Assembly (NCBI GenBank): GCA_006937955.1
Contig: SSNP01000045.1
Span: 128,833-192,832 of the forward strand
Reading direction: 5' to 3'
Length of the DNA stretch: 64,000 nt
Origin: Pachypanchax playfairii
Taxonomy: Eukaryota > Chordata > Actinopteri > Cyprinodontiformes > Aplocheilidae
Part shown: one piece after another, positions 10,087-19,511 of the stretch
How positions within the stretch are numbered: position 1 is the stretch's first letter
How the letters are laid out: the number at the start of each line of letters is the position of its first letter
Translations under genes and position numbers: made by a program
Notes under the pieces: model-generated
Database searches by the model: none
Seen by the model: only the letters and a program-made list of their open reading frames with translations
What the model was told of the DNA's origin: nothing

Positions 10087-10392
10087 GTAGGTTGAATTTT
10101 TAAAATATTTTGTAAATGTACAAACAATATTATACTAATAACATATATTATTGCTTTCCGACTGATATAGCTAGTTTTTTACTTTCATTTAATTAACCTA
10201 TTTATTATTTAGTCAACAAGCAGAAGTGAATTTTTATTTAGAAATCAACAGAATTAATAAAATATGAAATAAATTTAAGTTGAAAGGGAAAAACAATTCT
10301 CATAGTTGAACAAATAATTAAAGACTTTTAGTTTAACTCGAGTCAGACAAGATGAGTTTGTTGTGTTCAGAGTCAGAGAGTCGTGTCTCAGA

Positions 10393-10431
10393 GGTTTTTG
10401 TACGACGGTTCAGTCAGTTTGTATCACTGTG
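10393..10431 (+). other. J5 recombination signal, 23-bp spacer
   Basis: GGTTTTTGT (10393-10401), 23 nt, CACTGTG (10425-10431). Confidence 0.95.
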
Positions 10432-10469
10432 GTGGACTTTTGGTGGAGGAACCAGACTGGATGTTGGAA
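10432..10469 (+). CDS. Ig light-chain joining segment J5
   Basis: Encodes WTFGGGTRLDVG, donor GTAAGT. Its 3' flank starts like those of J2 and J8, the last J before a C exon, but is cut off after 43 nt by the N at 10513. A constant exon that should follow is therefore missing from the assembly or from the genome. Confidence 0.92.
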
Positions 10470-10512
10470 GTAAGTTTCTCAATAAAGTTCAAAAGTTGAT
10501 TATTTACAGTAA

Positions 10513-10513
10513 N
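10513..10513. other. Single undetermined base at a duplication junction
   Basis: The N separates the J5 3' flank from a second copy of sequence first seen at 9086. It looks like an assembly join of unknown true length. Confidence 0.9.
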
Positions 10514-11052
10514 TGTGTGTCTCCATGTGACCCTGTGATGGACCTGTGAACCTGTCCAGGATGTAACCCCGCCTCTCACCTGATGACACCTGGAGATCCC
10601 CCCCCTCCCCAGCAGGTATAGATGAGAGTGTTTCACCTTGTTCTGGTTGTATTTTTACATTTTGATTTATTAACACTGTTTTCTTCTATAAACTAGTTGA
10701 ATTGATCAAAGTTACATGATTAAAATGTTAAAATTACGTCCGAAAAGGACTCAATTGTTTTCCACCTTTTCTATATTTAATTTCATGTTAATTAAGTGAT
10801 TGTATCACACATGACTGGGATCAAACTGATGAGAATGTTTTTAAATTGATGAAACTTCATTAGGTCCAACTGAACCTGAATTTCTTTTTGATAAAATCAG
10901 GAAAAAATGACTTTAAATTTGTTCTTTATCAGAAACTAAAATATTTTTATTTCACGTGTATTTGTATTTATAAAGCTGGAAAACATCCATAAAGTGGAAA
11001 GATAAAAGATTTGGAGTTTGTTGTGTTCAGAGTCAGAGAGTCGTGTCTCAGA

Positions 11053-11091
11053 GGTTTTTGTACGAAGGTTCAATCAGTTTGTATCACTGTG
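11053..11091 (+). other. J6 recombination signal, 23-bp spacer
   Basis: GGTTTTTGT (11053-11061), 23 nt with one change (ACGAAGG), CACTGTG (11085-11091). Confidence 0.95.
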
Positions 11092-11129
11092 GTTGACGTT
11101 TGGTGGAGGAACCAGACTGGAGTTTGGAA
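11092..11129 (+). CDS. Ig light-chain joining segment J6
   Basis: Encodes LTFGGGTRLEFG, donor GTAGGT. It is the counterpart of J3 in the tandem copy, with Tyr changed to Leu at the first codon. Confidence 0.93.
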
Positions 11130-11436
11130 GTAGGTAGAATTTTTTAAAAATATTTTGTAAATGTACAAATAATACTGTATCATTAACACATATTTTCACT
11201 TTTAGGAATTAAATTGTTTGTTTTTCTCTTGATTTAGCTTTGTTAATTTTTTTCTTTAGTCAAGAAGAACTTGAGTTTTTATTTAGAAATTAGCAGAATT
11301 CATGAAAATTCAAACAAATTTAGGATGAAAAGGAAAAAAATTCTCATAGTTGAATAAATAATTAAAGACTTTTAGTTTAACTCGAGTCAGACAAGATGAG
11401 TTTGTTGTGTTCAGAGTCAGAGAGTCGTGTCTCAGA

Positions 11437-11475
11437 GGTTTTTGTACGACGGTTCAATCAGTTTGTATCACTGTG
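11437..11475 (+). other. J7 recombination signal, 23-bp spacer
   Basis: GGTTTTTGT (11437-11445), 23 nt, CACTGTG (11469-11475). Confidence 0.95.
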
Positions 11476-11513
11476 GTGGACGTTTGGTGGAGGAACCAGA
11501 CTGGAGTTTGGAA
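11476..11513 (+). CDS. Ig light-chain joining segment J7
   Basis: Encodes WTFGGGTRLEFG, donor GTAGGT. Its 3' spacer is almost the same as that after J1, not that after J4. Confidence 0.93.
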
Positions 11514-11819
11514 GTAGGTTGATTTTTTTAATATATTTTGCAAATGTACAAATAATACTGTATAATTAACATATGAAATCCCTTTTAGGACTGAAGTTGT
11601 TAGTTTTTCTCTTGATTTAGTTTTGTTAATGTTTTTTTAGTCAAGAAGAACTTGAGTTTTAAAATTAGAAATTAGCAGAATTCACAAACTATGGAATAAA
11701 TTTAAGTTGAAAGGGAAAAACAATTCTCATAGTTGAATAAATAATTAAAGATTTTTAGTTTAACTCGAGTCAGACAAGATGAGTTTGTTGTGTTCAGAGT
11801 CAGAGAGTCGTGTCTCAGA

Positions 11820-11858
11820 GGTTTTTGTACGACGGTTCAGTCAGTTTGTATCACTGTG
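11820..11858 (+). other. J8 recombination signal, 23-bp spacer
   Basis: GGTTTTTGT (11820-11828), 23 nt, CACTGTG (11852-11858). Confidence 0.95.
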
Positions 11859-11896
11859 GTTGACTTTTGGTGGAGGAACCAGACTGGATGTTGGAA
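11859..11896 (+). CDS. Ig light-chain joining segment J8
   Basis: Encodes LTFGGGTRLDVG, donor GTAAGT. It is the last J before C2 and the counterpart of J2 before C1, but with an intact heptamer. Confidence 0.93.
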
Positions 11897-12542
11897 GTAA
11901 GTTTCTCAATAAAGTTCAAAAGTTGATTATTTACAGTAACAAAAACAGCAAAATAGAAGTTTTTACAATAACTGAAATATTTTACATAAACATATTGTTA
12001 GTTTTTTATTAGTTATAAATGAATTCAGCTGAGCCTGTTTTACTATATGAAATTGTTGTTTGTGTTGATTCTCAGTTATTTCATGACACGTCAATCTAAA
12101 AGGGTTTTTTTTTATTTATGTTATTTTACTGCTTCGTGAAAACTTTAAAGTGTTAAAAATGTGTCTTTAAATTTACAGTAAATTTAAGGTCCTTGTTCAC
12201 TGACTGAGTGAATGTCTGAAACACTCAAAAAGTTTGACAAACTCATTTCTAAGATCTTACTACAGTCTTCCGAGGAATAATTAAAATGCAGTAAAGTTCA
12301 GTAAATTATATTTTAATCTGTATCATGTTTTGGGATTTATCTGGGTGGTATAAGGTCTCTTTATGTTCTGTTCTACATGAGAGGAAGTGAAACAGTGTGT
12401 GTGTGAGTCACTGATGAAGCAGAAAGAACATCTGTCTGAAACTCCTGAAATAAAATCCTCTCTCACACAGTAAAGATGTCTGAACCTCAGCTGGTTCACA
12501 TGTTCCTGGTTTCTGTTCTCTAATCTGATTGGTGTGTTCTAG
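11897..12542 (+). other. J-C2 intron
   Basis: Near-identical to the J2-C1 intron. Ends with acceptor gtgtgttctag. Confidence 0.85.
12383..12393 (+). promoter_or_regulatory. PU.1/IRF composite (EICE) site, C2 cassette
   Basis: GGAAGTGAAAC, same 11 bases and same distance to the C exon as in the C1 cassette. Confidence 0.65.
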
Positions 12543-12862
12543 GTGATACTCGTCCCACCCTGACAGTTCTGCCCCCCTCCAGTGAGGAGCTGCAGCAGGG
12601 GAAGGCCACGCTCATGTGTCTGGCCAACAAGGGTTTCCCCTCAGACTGGAATCTGTCCTGGAAGGTGGACGGCAGCAGCAGCAGCAGTCTGGATCAGAGC
12701 AGGAGCTCCGGGGTCCTGAAGGATGGTCTCTACAGCTGGAGCAGCACCCTGAGACTCACTGCAGACCAGTGGAAGAAGGTGGGATCTGTGAGCTGTGAGG
12801 CCACCAAGACCTCCCAGACTCCAGTCTCAGAGACCCTGCAGAGAGACCAGTGTCCCCAGTAG
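12543..12862 (+). CDS. Immunoglobulin light-chain constant exon C2 (kappa-like, L1 type)
   Basis: Complete C domain, same length as C1: starts (S)DTRPTLTVLPPSSEELQQ, has Cys in LMCLANKGF, Trp in LSWKVDG, Cys in SVSCEATK and the terminal RDQCPQ with the interchain Cys. Acceptor at 12541-12542, stop TAG at 12860-12862. Intact. Probably serves V3 with J6-J8, and also J3-J5 if no other C lies in the gap at 10513. Confidence 0.96.
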
Positions 12863-13077
12863 AGACCTGAAGACTCTGATACTGGTTTCATTCTGTTACT
12901 GTTCTCACTCTGCAAGTCTTTCTATCCTGATGATTTGATTTTCTACAGCTGACAATAACTTTGAGAGATTCATCATAATTATTGATCATCAAATATAAAT
13001 AATTTTCCTCTTTATTTCAACTTTGTTGTCTTTGTAGTGCTGCTGATTATTAGTGATCGTTGATCAATTATAAAATC

Positions 13078-13083
13078 AATAAA
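13078..13083 (+). terminator. Poly(A) signal of C2
   Basis: AATAAA about 216 bp after the C2 stop, aligned with the C1 and psiC signals. Confidence 0.6.
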
Positions 13084-13453
13084 AGTTTAATCAGTAAATG
13101 TTTGTCTCCCTTGAAAATATTTTGCAGCTTTTCTTCTTTTTCAATATTTTACAGTTTATTTACTTTTTACGTCAGTGAAATTATTTTAAAAACTGAATGA
13201 CAAAGTTGTTCTTTTACTCAAAGTCCTAAATGTTGACAAAAATGTAAACGAAAAAAAAAGTGATATTAAAACATCTTAAGTTATGATGTGAAATTTGTTT
13301 TATTTTTTAAATCAAAATTTGAGCAATTTTAAATATTTTTGTATGTTCAAAAAAAATTATCATGTGCTTAAAAAATTAAGCACATGATGTTTTATATTAT
13401 TTAAAGATTTTTTTAAATTAAGTTTTACATAAAGTTGAATTTACCTCTGGTGT
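13084..13453. other. C2-V4 intergenic
   Basis: AT-rich, with homopolymer runs. No feature recognised. Confidence 0.5.
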
Positions 13454-13457
13454 TTAA

Positions 13458-13983
13458 ACCCCTTCAGGATTCTTGATACCGGTCGGGCTGAATTTTTTTC
13501 TTCTTCTTTGTAGTGTAACTTCATCAGGCATCCAGAGAATCTAAACATGTTATACATCATTTGAAAGCTAAATGTCTCCTGATTCCAATGATGTATGCCA
13601 ATAAAAGATATAATAAAATCTTTAGACACAATGAGCTTTTTTGTCAAACCACTTGATTTCAAAGAAAATAATATATCCTACTGTTGATGTCCATTTATGA
13701 CTCCTAAATCATTTTGTTTACCAGTCCACCACACCATGCTAAATTCATTTTCAGAGCAAATATTTAAAAAAATAACCAGGCGGCCATAAAACAGGATCAT
13801 ATTATTCAGTAAAAGTAACACTCACGCTGATTCTGACTATTATGGATGAAACTTTAGAGTGTTTTATTTCCAAAGAGGTCTTAACCATATTTCTACTCCA
13901 AAGGGTTCAAGAACAGCTTCAAATTTAAAATTGGTATGTTTAATTAAAGCATTTTGTGCAAAAATGGTAGAAACACTAAGAGG
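13458..13983. mobile_element. piggyBac-like MITE candidate (526 bp), TTAA flanks
   Basis: Interrupts the conserved flank next to the V4 RSS. V2 and V3 have an uninterrupted GTGTTTATCAGAATGTATAA; here GTGTTTA and ACAGAATGTATAA are split by 526 bp. Both ends are flanked by TTAA (13454-13457, 13984-13987), the target of piggyBac-type transposases. Ends are C-rich: ACCCCTTCAGG at the left, CCTCTTAGTG as the reverse complement at the right. No transposase frame, so non-autonomous. Confidence 0.6.
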
Positions 13984-14068
13984 TTAACAGAATGTATAAA
14001 GACGGAGAAAAGTTTTAGTGTTTTAGTTTCAGCTGTTGATTCAGATCAGTTCCTCTTTAACTAAAGGA

Positions 14069-14096
14069 GGTTTTTGTACGACGTTGAATCACTGTG
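14069..14096 (-). other. V4 recombination signal, 12-bp spacer
   Basis: Minus-strand heptamer CACAGTG (14090-14096), 12-nt spacer, nonamer ACAAAAACC (14069-14077). Confidence 0.95.
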
Positions 14097-14578
14097 TGAA
14101 CGGGTAGCTGTAACCGCTCTGTCCACAGTAATAAACTCCTGCATCTTCAGACTGAACTCCACTGATGGTCAGAGTGTAATCAGATCCAGATCCACTTCCA
14201 GTAAAACGACTTGAAACTCCAGAATGACGATTTGTAGCATAATAAATCAGGAGTTTAGGAGCTGCTCCAGGTTTCTGCAGGTACCAGTGGAGATAGCTAC
14301 CGATACCTGAACTAGCTTTACATCTGATGTTGACAGTCTGTCCTGAAACAACAGATTGAGCTTCAGGAGTCTGAGTCAAGATTATTTCTCCTGATGAACC
14401 TGGAAAACAAAAAGAAGAAGAAAAGTTATTGTAACAAATTGAGTTTGAGAAGAACTTTGAAACACATTTAGATTTATTTTACTCAGACAAATAGAGATAA
14501 AAACTGTTTGAAGCAGAGACTCTCACCCTGAAGCAGGAGCCCCATGGTGGTCAGCAGTAGAGTCAGTGACATCATCAT
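14097..14578 (-). CDS. Immunoglobulin light-chain V gene V4
   Basis: Leader exon 14527-14578 (MMSLTLLLTTMGLLLQ), donor GTGAGAG. V exon 14097-14399, mature start EIILTQTPEAQS. Cys in NIRCKAS, Trp in HWYLQKPG, Cys in DAGVYYC. CDR2 is YATNRHS and CDR3 GQSGYSYPFTQ. Open throughout, with an intact RSS, so potentially functional. The C exon on its right is truncated and no J lies between. V4 would have to use a J-C cassette further left (joined by deletion or inversion according to geometry) or one outside the window. Confidence 0.94.
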
Positions 14579-14674
14579 TGTGCTGCTGGTGTGTCAGTGT
14601 CTCTGAAAGACCTGGACGGTCACTGATCAGCTCTGCTGACCTCTTAACAGCTGGAGCAGAGAGGCAGGACACAT

Positions 14675-14682
14675 ATGCAAAC
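14675..14682 (-). promoter_or_regulatory. Octamer-like V4 promoter element
   Basis: Minus-strand GTTTGCAT, about 97 bp upstream of the V4 ATG. Upstream homology with V2 and V3 stops abruptly at about 14709, in an A-rich run. Confidence 0.65.
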
Positions 14683-14709
14683 ACACAGAGTCACTCAGCT
14701 GCAGCTGAA

Positions 14710-15169
14710 AAAAAAAATCAAAAAAATTAATTAGAAATTTCTTTATTTTCGTTTTTATAAATGAAATTGTTTTTACACAATATTATCACTTTTCTCACAA
14801 ACAGTTTTTTCTGTTACTTTGCCTTTGAGAACTGGTCCGTAAAAATTTGTTTTAGTGATGAAAAAAATTGTAAGTTTGCGAATGTATTGAAGTACTATTG
14901 TCTCTATGAATGTTAAAAGTATAACTATTATAACTATTATTTTGTAAATTTTAAGATGACAGTTTTGAACCAAAGAGCTTCACAAGAAAAGAAAAACAAA
15001 TTTTCACAATAAAATTCTAATTTAAAATCAGAAAAAACAAGATCAGATGAATCAAAACAAAATACAAAACAAAAATTCAGTCTAATCCACAAATAATTTG
15101 CTACATTTACTTTTTTAACATTAAGTCAAACTGATGATTTTCTGAAAGCTGAGCTGTAGGTTTCTTTTA
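14710..15169. other. V4 to psiC spacer without J segments
   Basis: AT-rich. I see no GGTTTTTGT nonamer and no FGGG-coding J, unlike the other cassettes. The J cluster has been lost. Confidence 0.6.
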
Positions 15170-15180
15170 GGAAGTGAAAC
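15170..15180 (+). promoter_or_regulatory. PU.1/IRF composite (EICE) site, third cassette
   Basis: GGAAGTGAAAC followed by AGTGTGTG as in the other cassettes, although the surrounding intron has diverged. Confidence 0.55.
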
Positions 15181-15316
15181 AGTGTGTGTTGATGCAGAAA
15201 CACATCTGCAGGAAACTATGTAGATAAGAACATCACTTCTTAGAACCATGTTATAGTTTCTACTGTTTGAATAACAGCCATTCAGTTTCTGTTCTCTAAT
15301 CTGATTGGTGTTCTAG

Positions 15317-15402
15317 GTGATACTCGTCCCACCCTGACAGTTCTGCCCCCCTCCAGTGAGGAGCTGCAGCAGGGGAAGGCCACGCTCATGTCTTACCCTT
15401 AG
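15317..15402 (+). pseudogene. Truncated Ig light-chain constant exon (psiC, 5' part)
   Basis: A proper acceptor (gtgttctag) and the first 74 nt of a C2-like exon are present: (S)DTRPTLTVLPPSSEELQQ and then GKATLM. Homology stops at about 15390, exactly before the first intradomain cysteine codon, and unrelated sequence gives a TAG at 15400-15402. No J precedes it. It is non-functional. It is the reverse of the remnant at 2249-2438, which keeps only the 3' part. Confidence 0.88.
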
Positions 15403-16426
15403 ACTTGGATCAGTCTTTGTCATGTTTATCCATCTCCTTTATTTCTAAAAAACATTCAGAAAGTCAAATAAAATTCTCACTCTTAACACTGCAGTAAATC
15501 CAGTGAAACACCGAACTTAAAAAAACAAAAAAAAAAAACATCAGCCTTGTTTACCAGCTTTAATTGTGTATCCCTTCCTTTATGTGGAGATAAAGGCTGG
15601 CTTTGATGGCGATTTACTGCCACCAAAAGGAGGTGGTTTGTACACACAGACACTCATTTTACTCTATTACTCCCAAATAATTTCTATTTATTTATTGCTT
15701 TTTATTATGTTTCTTTGTTTCCTTTCCCAAGTAACAGACATACCCAGCCAATTTATGATATATTTTTTACAATCTCTTTTTTTTTGCCTTGTCAAACATA
15801 ATAGTGTTTTAGCCAATTTACAAAAAAGTCTCAAAATTTGCTGACTGACTAATGTGCTGTAAAAGCAATGCATTTACAAGAGTTTTGTCCAGATGTGTTC
15901 CCCATCAACATCTGTTTCCCAGCAAGCAAGTTTCCAGCCATCAGGATATGTGCTGCCAGCTAAAACGTACAAATGTTGAAATATTAGAATAATAATCTCA
16001 GGATATGTAGGTCATGAAGCGAGTCAGCTGATGGTCTCTAACTGATTGGGATAATCCTAATGAACACAGCAAAACAATGTCCATCCAAAAAAATGTGAAA
16101 ATGTATTTCACTCTTTCATTGATCATAGCTTAAAACAGATAAGAGGGAATTTGGTGCATAAATTGATTTCGATGGGAAACACAGCTTGACACAACACCGG
16201 AACTATAGTGAATATTCTTGGGTTCTTCCGGACGTGTTTTCGTCGGACTTCAGCAGCCTTGTTTACTTTGTTTTGTTACCATTATTTATATTTAAGACGT
16301 TTGTTATTCAGCAAACTTTTAACAGTTTAGTTTGGTGAGTTTTTAATCTCTGTATGTCTGTGTATTTTTGTGTCTTTAAATATTAACATTATTTACTGGT
16401 TAACAGTTTAAGCGCTGAGAGAAATA
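15403..16426. other. Boundary between Ig locus and zinc-finger genes
   Basis: No gene recognised up to about 16180. From 16190 to 16426 the sequence becomes richer in CpG (CCGGAACTA, CCGGACGTG, TCGTCGGAC), as expected for the promoter and 5' UTR of the zinc-finger gene that follows. Confidence 0.5.
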
Positions 16427-17862
16427 ATGTCCGCTGAACGGCTGGTGTTCCCGTCCATTTCTACCGGGGCGGCGGGTGCTGTCGGTGCCGGGGACCCCGT
16501 CGGTAGCTCGCTGACAGAGATGCAGACGTTCAGGGTGTTCTTGAACGAACGGCTGACGGCAGCAGTGGATGATATAATGAGCGTGTTCGGGGAAACAGTG
16601 ACCCGGTACCGGGAGCAGATCGACTGTCAACAACGGGAGCTCGAGAGTCTGAGATCCAGAGAGGGCGAGTGGAGTCCGGCTGCAGGTCCGTTTGTTTCAG
16701 CCTTAACTACAATTTAACACAAGTATCAAAAAGAAATCAGGTGCAGGTTCAAAACCGGTTTATGGTTTATTTGAATACTGAGAATAAAAAGTTTTCCCCC
16801 AAAATTTCACTCCAGAAGTTTGTGACTCCTTTTTAAAAGCCAAGCTAATAGCTATAGTAAAGAAAAGTGTTATTACATATATGTATTATTATGTAAAATG
16901 TGTTCTTAGTTCCACTGTTGAAATATTTGATAATTTAAAGTTTAAAGCAGCTGTCGGGTCTTTTCCCTTCTTTAGAGACTCAACACGACTCGTCCTGGAT
17001 GACGAAGTATCCTGAACATCAGAGTGTTGATGTCCCGTTGTTTCACGCCGACAGTGATGATAAGACGTACGTCGGTACTTCAGCTGATCAGATTAAAACA
17101 GAAAGCGGCTTTGAGGACTGTGAAGAGTCAAAAACACATAATCACATTAACTCAGCAGCTGATCCAGGAGCAGCCAGTGATGCTCAACTCCACTCCGAGG
17201 GTTCGGATACAGATGAGAGTGGAGATGGTTGGAGAGATGCTGCACATCTCTGGAAACTAGAGGAGACTGAAGAAACCAAAGATCAGAGTTCAGGTACGGA
17301 GGTAAACACCTCCGGGTGTCTGTCACATGACAACAGACAACTTCCTCCTGACTTTAGCTGCAAGGTTTGTGGTGAGTCCTTCCACAAGATGCATTATCTG
17401 CTCACTCATGCCTCAGCACATATGGGAGACTGTGGCGTGTGCGGGAAGCATCTAGAGCCCAGGGAAAACCTCAAGCTTCACCTGAAAGTTCACAGAGAAA
17501 CAACATTCCACTGCAATATCTGCGGGCAGAGCTTCACCCTGCGCGGAAACCTCCGGATTCATATGAGGATCCACTCTGGAGAGCGGCCGTTTGGCTGCAC
17601 AGTCTGCGGCAAGAGCTTCGGCAGGAGGGCAACGCTGGTGCGGCATGTTCGCAGCCACACGGGTGAGAAGCCCTTCACCTGCATGTACTGTGGCCACAGC
17701 TTCACAGAAAAGGGCAACCTGACGGTCCATTTACGGACGCACACGGGCGAGAGGCCGTACAGGTGCTCCCTCTGCAACCGCCGGTTCAGCCAGCTGTCCA
17801 GCTTCTACAAACACCCGTGTCAGAGGAGTGGTCTGATGTGCGTTGCCATCAGTGACACCTGA
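16427..17862 (+). CDS. C2H2 zinc-finger protein, six fingers
   Basis: Two coding exons, 16427-16685 and 16976-17862, joined in phase 1 (GCA G with AG ACT gives Glu); about 381 residues. Exon 1 encodes a teleost-type N-terminal module: MQTFRVFLNERLTAAVDDI, MSVFGETVTRYREQI and a basic coiled coil (RELESLRS), found in many fish zinc-finger genes. After an acidic linker, exon 2 encodes fingers CKVCGESF, CGVCGKHL, CNICGQSF, CTVCGKSF, CMYCGHSF and CSLCNRRF. Most are joined by TGEKP/TGERP-type linkers. Finger 2 follows finger 1 with a shortened linker (HMGDCG). Finger 6 ends YKHPC, so its last ligand would be Cys or is absent. Probably a nuclear DNA-binding regulator; the target is unknown. Start chosen at the first ATG of the conserved module. 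Confidence 0.9.
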
Positions 17863-19288
17863 CGCACACGAGGAACTACAGGGATCTGTTCAGAAGAACA
17901 TCAGAGACTGTTAGGAAATTACAGTTTACGTTTTCAGTCAGGGAATAATTTTGCCTTCTAGAGAGTAAATGAGAAAATTGGAATCAAATCACAGACTAAA
18001 TGAAAAACAAACTTTCTTCTTCAAAAGACAGATTCAGTAACAGTTTAATGTTATTCAAACTATTTACTGATAGTCACATCTTCACTGATGATTCTTTAAA
18101 CTTATCAGCTTAGAAAAGAAATATAATTTAAAGCAAATTATTTATTTTTTTTAATCAAAACTAAACAAATACTAAATTTCCATGTGTTATAGTTAATTTG
18201 CTTGGAATTTTCTGGAAATTCTGTCATAATTTCCCAACATGTTTCTGGTATCTAAATCTAAGTTGAAGGATATTTCTAAAGAAATGCTTTGAGTTGGCAG
18301 TATTTGCAATGAAATGTGTTATGTCAGAGTTTGTGAGACAAAAATCATAAACTAACATCTGTCTACATCAGTCATAAATCAAGAGTCACACTAAGTCCTT
18401 TTGAGAACAACCAGAATTGTCTGAAACACTGAACTGTTGTATTCCAGGAGTTTAACCAGTATTAAGAAATATCTATTAAATGAGCTACTAGTACTCAGTA
18501 AATAGTACTCAGATATTTGGCTGCTGTGGTTTCACTCTCCTTTTTAAGAAATTCTGACACCAGTAGTAAATAAAAGCCCCATAATTCCAGTTTTTTTTTC
18601 TATTAACTCAAATAGAAGTGTGTGATTTAGTGTTTGAAACGATGGAACCTGTAAAATAAAAAGGTTACACTAAATAAAACAAGGTGCAAACTGTTAATAG
18701 TTTCCTCTGCTGTAACACTTTTACACTCCAGCTGCAGTAGGATACAAAAGAATTTTAACTTCTGGGATTTTATGGATTTTTCTGAAACACACGGGAAATG
18801 TTATTAACTCTTAAAGTTTGTTTATTTTTTCAATGTTCTTTTTATAAAATGGCATTTTTGCTAAACTTTTTTTTAAAAAAACAAAGTTGTTTATATTACT
18901 AGTGTTTAAATGAACAGTTAGTTAGAACACTGATATCTCTGTTTTACTGGGAAACAAAGCAAAGTATAGTTTCCAAATAAAGGAAGAGAAAGTTTAGAAT
19001 AATTTACAGCTTTTGTTGTATTTTATGTGTCCAAACTCCATGTTGCTTTCATGACACCATCAGAATGTCAACATTTAATGCTTTCTGTAGACTTTGCTGG
19101 GACACGTCACATTTTTTCTTTAACCAAACATTACATTTGAGTAAGATATTGAAGACTGATGAACAAAATCACAATAATGAAACTGTAAAATATAAAAAAA
19201 TTAGAAAAGCCTTATTCCATATGACTTAAAAATAATGAAAACGAAAAAAATCTGAACTAAATTAAAAGGTACAGACTTTTTTCTTTAT
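17863..19288. other. 3' UTR and intergenic after the six-finger gene
   Basis: No second gene seen. AATAAA at 18569-18574 is a plausible poly(A) signal. The rest is AT-rich. Confidence 0.5.
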
Positions 19289-19388
19289 TTATTTTGTACA
19301 ATAAATGTTTTGATATAAACTGGCATTCATCCTCCTCTCCACCGGAGGGCGCTCAACCTCCAGATAGTACATACTTCCACCCAACTGA

Positions 19389-19396
19389 GCATGCGC
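19389..19396. promoter_or_regulatory. NRF-1-like site in the zinc-finger promoter
   Basis: GCATGCGC within TGAGCATGCGCGTGG fits the NRF-1 palindrome. It lies about 120 bp upstream of the ATG at 19512 in a locally GC-rich, probably TATA-less, promoter. Confidence 0.45.
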
Positions 19397-19511
19397 GTGG
19401 AAGTTATCCAAGCTCTTGGCGTTGCAGTAAACAGCTGCCGAACAAACCGACGCGGTACCGAGTAGCCTCCCCGTGTTTCGTCCTCATTAAGCTTCTGAAG
19501 TTATCACTGAA

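Larger units (their letters stand above)
10514..11938 (+). repeat. Tandem copy of the three-J block (first copy 9086-10512)
   Basis: Period is 1428 bp: J3 to J6 is exactly 1428, J4 to J7 and J5 to J8 are 1427. Identity is very high in the first part (repeat tail through J3/J6) but low in the spacer after J4/J7. There the second copy matches the J1-J2 spacer instead. This is either recent unequal exchange with gene conversion, or two alleles joined by the assembler. Confidence 0.85.
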
